From CALGFH01 sp036003705 (GTDB lineage: Bacteria > Actinomycetota > CALGFH01): a stretch of DNA of 60,563 nucleotides. The stretch is taken from contig DASYSE010000029.1 in NCBI GenBank assembly GCA_036003705.1, positions 1 through 60,563 of the forward strand, in the 5' to 3' direction. Below the pieces are notes generated by a model. The model was not told the DNA's origin, ran no database searches, and saw only the letters and a list, made by a program, of their open reading frames with translations. Shown here one piece after another: positions 24,327 to 31,250 of the stretch (position 1 is its first letter; the number at the start of each line of letters is the position of its first letter). A program made the position numbers and the translations under genes.

Positions 24327-24809
24327 TCATCGGGGCACCAGCGGGTTGAGGGAGTCGGCCCAGCGGGGGGCGGCGGCCTCGTCGAGGACGAACCCCGAAC
24401 GCAGCCTGGCCGGGCCGAGCTGCCAGTCGACCACCAGCACCTTGTCGGCGTAGACCTCCTTGCCGGCATGGTGGGAGGTCACCTCGACCCCGCGCAGGTC
24501 GGCGGCGGGGATGCACCACGGGTCGCCGCCCCGGTCGACCCGCAGGCCGCCCGGGTCGAGGGTGAGGCCGACCAGCCGCCGGCCGAGCAGGCCGTAGCCG
24601 TTGAACCGGCGGATGGTCGAGGGGGCGTAGGTGGTGCCCAGGTAGCGGGCCTGGCCGTGGAGCAGCGACGGCCCCGGCGGCGGGCAGGCAGGCGGCGGCA
24701 GGCCGTCCTGCTGCCGGGCGACGGTGCGCCGGACGGCCCCCAGGACCAGCGCGGCCGCCAGCACGGCCACCACCAGCACCGCCATCCCGCCGAGGACCCA
24801 GCTACCCAC
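24327..24809 (-). CDS. Single-span membrane protein of the actinobacterial pyr operon
   Basis: 160 residues. One N-terminal membrane span (VLGGMAVLVVAVLAAALVLGAV) is followed by a proline-rich linker and a cytosolic beta-rich, PH-like domain (YLGTTYAPSTIRRFNGYGLLGRRLVGLTLDPGGLRVDR, IPAADLRGVEVTSHHAGKEV). Actinobacterial pyr operons usually carry a membrane protein at this place between pyrC and carA (Rv1382 in M. tuberculosis); its job is unknown. GTG at 24809 follows a GGTGG-like site. A junction repeat sits between this gene and pyrC. Confidence 0.8.
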   Translation of the reverse strand: MGSWVLGGMAVLVVAVLAAALVLGAVRRTVARQQDGLPPPACPPPGPSLLHGQARYLGTTYAPSTIRRFNGYGLLGRRLVGLTLDPGGLRVDRGGDPWCIPAADLRGVEVTSHHAGKEVYADKVLVVDWQLGPARLRSGFVLDEAAAPRWADSLNPLVPR

Positions 24810-24847
24810 CGGGGCACCACCTTGGGAGAACTCCTCGACGACTCACC

Positions 24848-24887
24848 GGGGCACCCCCTTGGGGTTCCCCGGACCCCTCCGGCCGGA
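24848..24887. repeat. GC-rich junction repeat, intergenic copy before the pyrC-carA membrane gene
   Basis: Identical over about 40 bases to the copy inside ribD (5249-5283 plus flank). It lies between the pyrC stop and the start of the next gene, so it is transcribed in the operon and could fold through its nested inverted repeats. Confidence 0.75.
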
Positions 24888-24910
24888 CCCTCGGGGTACG
24901 ACCCGTCCGG

Positions 24911-26263
24911 TCACCGCCGGGCCTGCCCGTCGCGGACGGTGAAGGCGCCCCGAAGCAGCGTGTGGACGACCCGGCCGCGGAGCCGGCGGCCGTGGAAGGG
25001 GGTGTTGCGGGCCCGGCTGGCCAGCTTGGCCCTGTCCACCGTCCAGGCCGCGGCCGGGTCGAACACGGCCAGGTTGGCCGGCGCGCCCGGGGCGACCGGG
25101 CCGCCGTGCCCGGGCAGGCGCCGGCAGCGGGCCGGGCCGGCGGTGAGCCGCTCGACCGCGGTCGGCAGATCCAGGTATCCGGGCCGGGCGTCGCCGCCGG
25201 CCCCGGCCCGGACGCTTCGCTCCAGGCCCGCCTCGCCGACCAGCTCGGTGAGCGACAGGGCCAGGGCGGTCTGCAGGCCGAGCACCCCGGGCGGGGCCGC
25301 GGCCCACTCGACCTCCTTGTCCTCGCGGGCGTGGGGCGCGTGGTCGGTGGCGATGGCGTCCAGGGTGCCGTCGGCCAGTCCCTGGCGGACGGCCTCGACG
25401 TCGGCCTTCTCGCGCAGGGGCGGGTTGACCTTGAACACCGGGTCGTAGGAGCGGGCGGCCTCGTCGGTCAGGGTGAAGTGGTGGGGGGCCGCCTCGGCGC
25501 TGACCCGCACGCCTCGGGCCTTGGCCGCCCTGACCAGCTCGACCGCCCCGCCCGTTGAGACATGGCACAGGTGCAGGCGGCCGCCGGTCAGCTGGGCCAG
25601 CAGCAGGTCGCGGGCGACCACCATCTCCTCGGCGGCGGCCGGCCAGCCGGCCAGCCCGAGCATGGCCGACACCTCGCCCTCGTGCAGCTGGGCGCCGTCG
25701 GTCAGGGAGGCGTCCTCGGCGTGGTCGGCGATCACCGCATCAAAGGCCCGCGTGTACTCCAGCGCCAGCCGCAGCAGCCGGGCCTCCCGGATGGGCAGGC
25801 CGTCGTCGGAGAAGCAGTCGACCCTGGCCGCCGAGTGGGCCATCGCGCCCAGCTCGGCCAGCTCGGCGCCCCGCAGGCCGAGGGTGACCGCCCCGACCGG
25901 GAACACGTCGACCAGGCCGACCTGGCGGCCGCGGGCGGCGACCATCTCGACCACCCCGGCGTTGTCGGCCACCGGGTCGGTGTTGGGCATCGGGCAGACC
26001 GCCGTGTAGCCGCCCAGCGCGGCCGCCCTCGACCCGGTCTCGATCGTCTCGGCGTCCTCGCGCCCAGGCTCCCGCAGGTGGACGTGGAGGTCGACCAGGC
26101 CGGGGCAGACGACCAGCCCATCGCAGTCGACCACCCCGGCCCCGGCCGCCTCCACGCCGGGGCCGACCTCGACCACCCGGCCGTCGTCGACCAGCACGTC
26201 GGCCACCCCGTCGTGCCGGGTCGCCGGGTCGACCAGCCGCCCACCCCTGAGCAGCAGCTTCAC
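24911..26263 (-). CDS. pyrC: Dihydroorotase
   Basis: Cyclises carbamoyl aspartate to dihydroorotate. 450 residues, type I dihydroorotase: zinc motif VDLHVHLREPG, the carboxylated-lysine position replaced by an aspartate-type segment (CFSDDGLPI), HCHVST-type LHLCHVSTGGAVEL, and catalytic IATDHAPHAREDKE. An arginine/glycine-rich stretch near residues 345-390 (VRAGAGGDARPGYLD, LTAGPARCRRLPGHGGP) is family-typical in position. GTG at 26263 overlaps the pyrB stop (GTGA). Confidence 0.96.
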   Translation of the reverse strand: MKLLLRGGRLVDPATRHDGVADVLVDDGRVVEVGPGVEAAGAGVVDCDGLVVCPGLVDLHVHLREPGREDAETIETGSRAAALGGYTAVCPMPNTDPVADNAGVVEMVAARGRQVGLVDVFPVGAVTLGLRGAELAELGAMAHSAARVDCFSDDGLPIREARLLRLALEYTRAFDAVIADHAEDASLTDGAQLHEGEVSAMLGLAGWPAAAEEMVVARDLLLAQLTGGRLHLCHVSTGGAVELVRAAKARGVRVSAEAAPHHFTLTDEAARSYDPVFKVNPPLREKADVEAVRQGLADGTLDAIATDHAPHAREDKEVEWAAAPPGVLGLQTALALSLTELVGEAGLERSVRAGAGGDARPGYLDLPTAVERLTAGPARCRRLPGHGGPVAPGAPANLAVFDPAAAWTVDRAKLASRARNTPFHGRRLRGRVVHTLLRGAFTVRDGQARR

Positions 26264-27231
26264 TGGACCACCTCCCGACCCATCGGGGCACCCCTGCGGG
26301 GTTCCCCGAACCCCTCCGGCGGGCCGCCGAGGAGCAGGTAGAGCAGGGCCATGCGGACGCTGATGCCGTTGGCGACCTGGTCGGCGATCACCGACCGTTC
26401 CAGCGAGTCGGCCACGTCGGCGGCGATCTCGACCCCCCGGTTCATCGGGCCAGGGTGCATGACGATGGCGTGGTCGGCCATGGCATCCAGCCGGCGCCCG
26501 TCCAGTCCGTAGAGCCGGGCGTACTCCCGCAGCGACGGGATGTACCCGGCCCGCTGCCGCTCCAGCTGGACCCGGAGCATCATGACCACGTCCTGCTTGG
26601 GCAGGACCGCGTCCAGGTCGTAGGAGACGGCCGCCCCCCAGGTCTCGACCCGGGCCGGCAGCAGGGTCGGCGGGGCGACCAGGGTGACCTCGGCGCCCAT
26701 GGTGGTCAGGGCGAGCACGTTGGAGCGGGCGACCCTGGAGTGGAGCACGTCGCCGACGATGGCCACCTTGAGCCCGTCGAAGCTGGGGAACCGCTGGCGC
26801 ATGGTGTACAGGTCCAGCAGCGCCTGGGTGGGGTGCTCGTGGGTGCCGTCGCCGGCGTTGACCACCACCGCCTGCACCCACTCGGCCAGCCGCCATGGCG
26901 CCCCCGAGGCGCCGTGGCGGATCACGATCGCGTCGACCCCCATCGCCTCGAGGGTGATGGCGGTGTCCTTGAGGCTCTCCCCCTTGGAGACGCTGGAGCC
27001 TTTGGCCGAGAAGTTGATCACATCGGCCGACAGCCGCTTGGCGGCCAGCTCGAAGGAGATGCGGGTCCGGGTCGAGTCCTCGAAGAACAGGTTGCAGACG
27101 GTACGGCCGCGCAGCGTCGGGACCTTCTTGATCGCCCGGTCGGTGACCTTGGCCAGGTGGGCGGCGGTGTCCAGCACCCGGGTGATGTCCCCGGCGGTGA
27201 GGTCGCCCGCCGACAGCAGGTGCTTGTCCAT
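26260..27231 (-). CDS. pyrB: Aspartate carbamoyltransferase, catalytic chain
   Basis: Transfers the carbamoyl group to aspartate. 323 residues; carbamoyl-phosphate motif FFEDSTRTRISFE, HEHPTQALLDLYT, and HPGPMNRGVEI for aspartate. The enzyme proper ends near MALLYLLLGG; the last 20 residues (PPEGFGEPRRGAPMGREVVQ) are encoded by a copy of the GC-rich junction repeat and are probably a dispensable tail. No pyrI regulatory subunit is present, as expected for a class C or B enzyme. Confidence 0.97.
   Translation of the reverse strand: MDKHLLSAGDLTAGDITRVLDTAAHLAKVTDRAIKKVPTLRGRTVCNLFFEDSTRTRISFELAAKRLSADVINFSAKGSSVSKGESLKDTAITLEAMGVDAIVIRHGASGAPWRLAEWVQAVVVNAGDGTHEHPTQALLDLYTMRQRFPSFDGLKVAIVGDVLHSRVARSNVLALTTMGAEVTLVAPPTLLPARVETWGAAVSYDLDAVLPKQDVVMMLRVQLERQRAGYIPSLREYARLYGLDGRRLDAMADHAIVMHPGPMNRGVEIAADVADSLERSVIADQVANGISVRMALLYLLLGGPPEGFGEPRRGAPMGREVVQ
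26285..26319. repeat. GC-rich junction repeat, copy forming the pyrB C-terminus
   Basis: GGGGCACCCCTGCGGGGTTC then CCCGAACCCCTCCGG, a close variant of the ribD and pre-pyrC copies. It is translated as the tail PEGFGEPRRGAPM of PyrB. Confidence 0.65.
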
Positions 27232-27783
27232 CTAGGACGCCACCGCCTTCCTGGCCGGGTCGACGGCCACGCCATCCTGGCCGTCGGTCTCGGCCAGCAG
27301 CACCCTGACCGCCTGGTCGGGGGCGGTTGGCAGGTTCTTGCCGACGTAGTCGGCCCGCAGGGGCAGCTCGCGGTGGCCCCGGTCGACCAGCACGGCCAGC
27401 TGGATGGCCCTTGGCCGGCCGAAATCGGTGAGGGCGTCCAGCGCCGCCCGCACCGTCCGGCCGGTGTAGAGCACGTCGTCGACCAGGACGACGACCCTGC
27501 CGGCCAGGTCGAACGGCAGCTCGGTGTCGTGGGTCGCCTGGGGCGGGCGCGTGCCGATGTCGTCGCGGTACATGGCCACGTCGAGGGCGCCGGTCGGCAC
27601 CCCTCGCCCCTCGATCTCGCCCAGCTTGGCCGCCAGCCGCCTGGCCAGGGGCACCCCGCGGGTGTGGATGCCGACCACCACCAGCCCGTCGGTGCCCTTG
27701 TTGCGCTCCACGATCTCGTGGGCGATCCGGACCAGGGCCCGGTGCACGTCGGCGGCGTCGAGGACCATCGCCGGTCCAGACAT
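27232..27783 (-). CDS. pyrR: PyrR, pyrimidine regulator and uracil phosphoribosyltransferase
   Basis: 183-residue RNA-binding repressor of pyr genes with weak UPRTase activity. Motifs are GIHTRGVPLARRLA, the PRPP loop VVLVDDVLYTGRTVRAALDAL, and FGRPRAIQLAVLVDRGHRELPLRADYVGKN. ATG at 27783 follows GGAGG by eight bases, and that Shine-Dalgarno lies in a hairpin. The first gene of the pyr operon, it overlaps nothing upstream and its stop directly abuts the pyrB start. It presumably represses its own operon when UMP/UTP is high. Confidence 0.96.
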   Translation of the reverse strand: MSGPAMVLDAADVHRALVRIAHEIVERNKGTDGLVVVGIHTRGVPLARRLAAKLGEIEGRGVPTGALDVAMYRDDIGTRPPQATHDTELPFDLAGRVVVLVDDVLYTGRTVRAALDALTDFGRPRAIQLAVLVDRGHRELPLRADYVGKNLPTAPDQAVRVLLAETDGQDGVAVDPARKAVAS

Positions 27784-27789
27784 CAAGAA

Positions 27790-27867
27790 CGCCTCCAACC
27801 CGCGAGGGCCGGAGGCGGCGCGCAGCACAGCATGCTCGGTTGGCTCCCTTCCCGGCCTCACCGGACC
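27790..27867 (-). promoter_or_regulatory. PyrR-binding loop and Shine-Dalgarno-sequestering hairpin in the pyr leader
   Basis: GGTCCGGTGAGGCC (27867-27854) matches the known PyrR loop consensus ARUCCNGNGAGGYU at the core positions. Downstream, CGCCTCC (27817-27811 arm) can pair over 7 bases with GGAGGCG (27796-27790 arm), which contains the pyrR Shine-Dalgarno. No T-tract terminator is seen, so PyrR most likely blocks translation, as described in mycobacteria, rather than causing attenuation. Confidence 0.7.
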
Positions 27868-27896
27868 GGACGTTAAAGGTCGCTCGTTCGCCGCGC

Positions 27897-27926
27897 ATCC
27901 TAGCCGCGCCGACCGGGGTCCGGCAA
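27897..27926 (-). promoter_or_regulatory. Putative promoter of the pyrR operon
   Basis: TTGCCG (27926-27921), an 18-base spacer and TAGGAT (27902-27897) predict a start near 27890, giving a leader of about 107 bases that includes the PyrR loop. Confidence 0.5.
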
Positions 27927-27935
27927 GCGATCTGG

Positions 27936-28130
27936 TCAGGCGAACGGGTTCTCGATCCTGACGCCGCCGAGCTCGCGGCCGGATTGGAGGTCCTCGGTCG
28001 GCAGCAGGCCCTTGAGGTGGTCGGCGACCAGGCGGTCGACCAGCTCGTCGGGCTCGGCGGGCCAGGGGCAGGGCGTTGGCCATGGCGCCGGCGCGCCTGG
28101 CTGGCCGCGAGGGGAGCTCGGGCTCCCCAC
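27936..28130 (-). CDS. Small hypothetical protein (doubtful start)
   Basis: 64 residues, not recognised. The C-terminal 40 residues (DELVDRLVADHLKGLLPTEDLQSGRELGGVRIENPFA) look like a genuine folded segment with strong GC bias at third positions, but the N-terminal part is proline-rich and the GTG at 28130 has no Shine-Dalgarno. An ATG at 28084 in another frame could mean a frameshifted gene. It lies divergent from the receiver-like gene and just upstream of the pyr promoter. Confidence 0.35.
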   Translation of the reverse strand: MGSPSSPRGQPGAPAPWPTPCPWPAEPDELVDRLVADHLKGLLPTEDLQSGRELGGVRIENPFA

Positions 28131-28201
28131 ATGGATCGGGGACTGCTGGTTGAATGGCCGCCAGTCGCACCCGTCGGACCCGCCCCACCTTGGAGACCGC
28201 C

Positions 28202-28558
28202 ATGTGCACCGCCGTCCGCATCGTCGTCGCCGCCGCCGACCGTGAGCGCCGCCTGGAGCTGCGCCGGGCCGCGGTGACCGCCGAATGGGAGGTGGTCGGG
28301 GAGGCCTCCGAGCCCGAGGGCGCCTACAAGGAGGCGGTCGAGCGCCGGGCCCGCTTCCTGGTCCTCGACGCCGGCGCCGCCGGCCCCCGGCCGGAGGTCC
28401 TTGCCCGCCGCCTCAAGTCGACCAGCCCCAACGCCTTCGTCATCGGCGTGGGCGAGGTCGCGGGAGCCGACGCCCACGTCCCGGCCGACGCCCTGGAAGG
28501 CCTCCGCGACGCCATGCGGGACCTGCTCCACGCCAGCGGCGACCACCAGCACGCCTGA
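28202..28558 (+). CDS. Receiver-like (CheY-fold) protein lacking the acidic pocket
   Basis: 118 residues: VRIVVAAADRERRLELRRAAV, EVVGEASEPEGAYKEAVERRARFLVLDA, then KSTSPNAFVIGVGEVAGADAHVPADALEGLRDAMRDLL follow the alternating strand-helix order of a response-regulator receiver. The first strand ends AAADR instead of a pair of acids, and no obvious conserved lysine follows, so phosphorylation is doubtful; Asp in FLVLDA may correspond to the acceptor position. The start at ATG 28202 follows GGAG by six bases; an upstream in-frame ATG (28154) lacks a binding site. No output domain is present, and it is one of the few plus-strand genes here. Confidence 0.6.
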   Translation: MCTAVRIVVAAADRERRLELRRAAVTAEWEVVGEASEPEGAYKEAVERRARFLVLDAGAAGPRPEVLARRLKSTSPNAFVIGVGEVAGADAHVPADALEGLRDAMRDLLHASGDHQHA

Positions 28559-28577
28559 GGCCGCGCCGGCCAGGGGC

Positions 28578-28704
28578 CTGGAACACCGGTCAGGTGTCCG
28601 GGTTCCAGGGAGTTGCGCGGGCCGCCGTTGGCGGCGCGCAAGCGCCCGGCTGCACGGATGGTTCGGCGCCGCCTGCGGCGCGGATACCTGACCGCTGTCC
28701 TAAC
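28578..28704. repeat. Dispersed 127-bp repeat with terminal inverted repeats, copy B
   Basis: Homologous to 6364-6490: GAACACCGGTCAGGTGTCCG at the left, CGGATACCTGACCGCTGTCC at the right, giving about 16 of 18 matching inverted ends, with the same GCTGCACGGATGG core. It lies between convergent genes; its right end again provides the CTA stop codon of the minus-strand gene (28702-28700). Confidence 0.8.
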
Positions 28705-29242
28705 GCAGGGCGGTCCGGCCGGTGCGGTTCGGGGCGGCCAGGTGGCGGCCGGGGGCGGCCAGGTGGCGGCCGGGGACGGCGGTGTGCCGGCCCTGGTAGG
28801 CGAAGGCGACCAGCAGGAGCACACCGAGGGTGAACGAGCTGAGGCCGACCCCGATCAGCGGCAGGGTCCGGCTCGGGCCGGTGGAGGCCAGCGGGCAGGC
28901 CCGGGCCAGCGAGTGCTCGACCCAGGCCAGGGGCGTGGCCTGGCCGGGCCGGCTGACGACGGCGCGGACCCGGCGCATGCCGCTCAGGGCGACGTCGGCC
29001 CGCCACTCGAAGGCGCCGGAGGCGCTGGTGGTCACGCGGGCACGGGACAGGGTCCGCTCGGACGCCGGGTCGACCAGGGCGACGTCGAGGCCGGTCCGTT
29101 CGGGCAGCCCGGTCCCCTCGGTGGTGGCGCCGTCGCAGGTCAGGTCGTGGAGGCCGAGGTAGGTGACACCGGCCGCGGGCCGGGCGACCGCCAGCAGGGC
29201 GAACGCGGTGAGGCCGACCGTGGCCGCTCGCCGCCACCGCAT
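28700..29242 (-). CDS. Exported, C-terminally anchored protein of unknown function
   Basis: 180 residues. A signal peptide (MRWRRAATVGLTAFALLAVARPAAG) leads to an extracellular beta-rich domain of about 100 residues with two cysteines (LTCDG, RACPLA) that may pair, then a membrane span (LPLIGVGLSSFTLGVLLLVAFAY) and a short basic tail. The tail contains a repeated GRHLAAP unit produced by a 21-bp tandem repeat at 28731-28772. It resembles a wall-anchored protein but has no true LPXTG motif. Not recognised. The ATG start at 29242 is preceded by GGAGAGGG. Confidence 0.7.
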   Translation of the reverse strand: MRWRRAATVGLTAFALLAVARPAAGVTYLGLHDLTCDGATTEGTGLPERTGLDVALVDPASERTLSRARVTTSASGAFEWRADVALSGMRRVRAVVSRPGQATPLAWVEHSLARACPLASTGPSRTLPLIGVGLSSFTLGVLLLVAFAYQGRHTAVPGRHLAAPGRHLAAPNRTGRTALR

Positions 29243-29376
29243 CGAACCCTCTCCTTCCGCCGTCGCGCAGCCTTCCCAGCTAAGCCTGCGCCAGTGTGAC
29301 GATACGGAAACCTACCCAGGTCGGCGCATCGGCAATGCTGCGGAAGCAGGCAGGCGTATCGGCCGGATCGCCCGAC

Positions 29377-30099
29377 TCATTCGACCTGCAGGTCGATCGC
29401 GTCGACCAGCAGGCGACCGTCGGCGGGCAGGTTCGGGCCGACGATCTCCACGGCGAGGCTGGACCCGGGCACCCGTGTGTGGTGCTCCACGGCGACCTGG
29501 TGCCAGCCGGCGTCGGGCAGGGTGTAGCCGGCCTCCTCCGAGCTGGCCACCTGGCCGCCGGCGCGCTCGCGCAGGGCGAGGATGACCTGGCCGCCGGCGC
29601 GGCTTCGCACCCAGAAGATCGCCTCGTAGGTCGTGTCCGCCCTGGACGTCGTCACCCCCGACCGGACCATGCCCGCCGGGCGCGCCCGGGACTCGCCAGG
29701 GGTGACGGCGACCGCCCACCGCCCGGACGTCCCGCCCTCGACCCGCTGGACGCTGGCCCCGCCCAGCGGCGTCCAGCCGGCCAGGTCGCGCTCGAAGTCG
29801 CCGTCGGAGAGCAGGTTGCCCGGGGTCGGCCGGATCGGCTGGGCCGCCGGGGCGCTGGTTGCCGTGGTGGTGCTGGCGGTGACGGTGGTGGTGGCGGCGG
29901 CGGTGGTGGCTGGCTGGGCCCGGGTGGTGGCCGGCGCCGCCTCCCGGCGCCCGCCGGTCCCGACCTCGCGGGTGAGCAGGGCGATCGCCGCCGTGACGCC
30001 GGCCAGGGCGAGCATCGCGACCAGGAACAGCTGCTGCAGCGTCGAAAGACCGAACCGCTTCGGGGGCTGGGCCAGGTGGCGGGGAACGCGGGCTGCCAT
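29377..30099 (-). CDS. Membrane-anchored protein with a carbohydrate-binding-like jelly-roll domain
   Basis: 240 residues: a short cytosolic part, one membrane span (LQQLFLVAMLALAGVTAAIAL), a long Thr/Ala-rich linker (residues about 50-95) and an extracellular beta-sandwich that begins NLLSDGDFERDLAGWTPLGG, the usual opening of CBM4/9-type galactose-binding domains. The domain ends DGRLLVDAIDLQVE, also typical. No catalytic domain is attached. The ATG at 30099 lacks a Shine-Dalgarno and may be translated from a leaderless or short-leader mRNA. Ligand is unknown, probably a cell-surface polysaccharide. Confidence 0.65.
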   Translation of the reverse strand: MAARVPRHLAQPPKRFGLSTLQQLFLVAMLALAGVTAAIALLTREVGTGGRREAAPATTRAQPATTAAATTTVTASTTTATSAPAAQPIRPTPGNLLSDGDFERDLAGWTPLGGASVQRVEGGTSGRWAVAVTPGESRARPAGMVRSGVTTSRADTTYEAIFWVRSRAGGQVILALRERAGGQVASSEEAGYTLPDAGWHQVAVEHHTRVPGSSLAVEIVGPNLPADGRLLVDAIDLQVE

Positions 30100-30215
30100 G
30101 AGCGAAATACTGTGCTCGGGGGAGCCAAGGCGGCAACCAGAGGGTCCCCGATCCATGTGGGGGAGCTCGCTCCTCCCAGCCCACTCGAGAGCGCCGTTGC
30201 GAAGGTCGGGCGATG

Positions 30216-30262
30216 GCGGACCTCAGCGCGGGTCGCGGACCTCAGCGCGGGTCGCGGACCTC
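30216..30262. repeat. 19-bp tandem duplication at the nusB 3' end
   Basis: GCGGACCTCAGCGCGGGTC occurs twice head to tail (30216-30234, 30235-30253), followed by a 9-base partial unit. The downstream unit includes the nusB stop codon; the extra unit is noncoding. It looks like a recent replication-slippage event. Confidence 0.85.
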
Positions 30263-30673
30263 GCCGGCGATGTGACCGAGGACGCCATTCACGAACCGGC
30301 CCGAGTCGGCGGTCGACAGCAGCTTGGCCAGCTCGATCGCCTCGTCGAGGACCACAGCGGTCGGGACCTCCGGCCGTTCCACCAGCTCGTAGGCGGCCAG
30401 GCGGAGCAGGTTGCGGTCGACCAGCGGCATGCGCTCGATCGTCCAGTGCTCGGCCGCCTCGCGGATGCGGGCGTCCAGCTCGGGCAGCAGCCGGGCCACG
30501 CCGTCGACCAGCTCGACGGTGTAGGCGTCGGGGGTGCGGGACTCGCGGTCGTCGCGGTGGCGGGCCAGGACCTCGGCGACGGGCCGCTCCAGCAGGTCGG
30601 CCTCGAACAGGATGTCGAGTGCCCGCCGTCGGGCGGCCGAACGCGTGCCTGGCGCGGCCACCGGGTCGCTCAC
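30242..30673 (-). CDS. nusB: Transcription antitermination protein NusB
   Basis: 143-residue all-helical protein that joins NusE (S10) on boxA RNA to promote rRNA antitermination. Conserved features include RRRALDILFEADLL near the N-terminus, AYTVELVDGV, and LLRLAAYELVERPEVPTAVVLDEAIELAKLLSTADSGRFVNGVLG. GTG at 30673 overlaps the efp stop (GTGA). efp-nusB is a standard pair downstream of the aro genes. Confidence 0.95.
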   Translation of the reverse strand: MSDPVAAPGTRSAARRRALDILFEADLLERPVAEVLARHRDDRESRTPDAYTVELVDGVARLLPELDARIREAAEHWTIERMPLVDRNLLRLAAYELVERPEVPTAVVLDEAIELAKLLSTADSGRFVNGVLGHIAGEVRDPR

Positions 30674-31230
30674 TGCACCCGTGTCAGGTAGGCGCCGGAG
30701 CGGGTGTCGACCTTGACGCGGTCGCCGGTCTCCACGAACAGCGGCACCTGCACCACCGCGCCCGTCTCCACCGTGGCCGGCTTGGTCGCTCCCGAGACCC
30801 GGTCGCCCTTGATGCCCGGCTCGGTCTCGGTGACCTCGACCTCGACCGATGCCGGCAGCTCGACCCCGATCGCGGTGCCGTCGTAGAAGGTGACGTAGGG
30901 GGTGGCGCCGTCGGTGAGCCAGTTGGCCACGCCCCCGACCGCCTCGGCGTCGACCACCGACTGGTCGTAGGTCTGGGTGTCCATGAAGTGGAACCCGGTG
31001 TCGTCACGGTACAGGTACTGCATCTCCCGCTTGTCGAGGATGGCCACCTCGACCGGCTCGTCGGCCCGGAAGGTCTTCTCCAGCGTCCGGCCGGTGCGGA
31101 GGTTCTTGAGCTTGGTGCGCACGAACGCGCCACCCTTGCCCGGCTTGACGTGCTGGAACTCGACGACGTTCATGAGGTTGCCGTCGAGGTTGAGGGTCAT
31201 GCCGTTCTTGAGGTCATTGGTGGTCGCCAT
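30670..31230 (-). CDS. efp: Elongation factor P
   Basis: 186 residues; relieves ribosome stalling at polyproline. Three domains: KOW-like N-terminal (TNDLKNGMTLNLDGNLMNVVEFQHVKPGKGGAFVRTKLKNL, with the tip Lys in PGKGGA), central OB (MQYLYRDDTGFHFMDTQTYDQ) and C-terminal OB ending GDRVKVDTRSGAYLTRVQ. The unmodified-type loop is typical of actinobacteria. ATG at 31230. Confidence 0.97.
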   Translation of the reverse strand: MATTNDLKNGMTLNLDGNLMNVVEFQHVKPGKGGAFVRTKLKNLRTGRTLEKTFRADEPVEVAILDKREMQYLYRDDTGFHFMDTQTYDQSVVDAEAVGGVANWLTDGATPYVTFYDGTAIGVELPASVEVEVTETEPGIKGDRVSGATKPATVETGAVVQVPLFVETGDRVKVDTRSGAYLTRVQ

Positions 31231-31250
31231 GTTCTCACCCTATCACCGGA

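Noticed and set aside
28700..28800. LPXTG sortase anchor in the exported protein
   Set aside because: The segment TLPLIG precedes a membrane span but lacks the LPXTG pattern.
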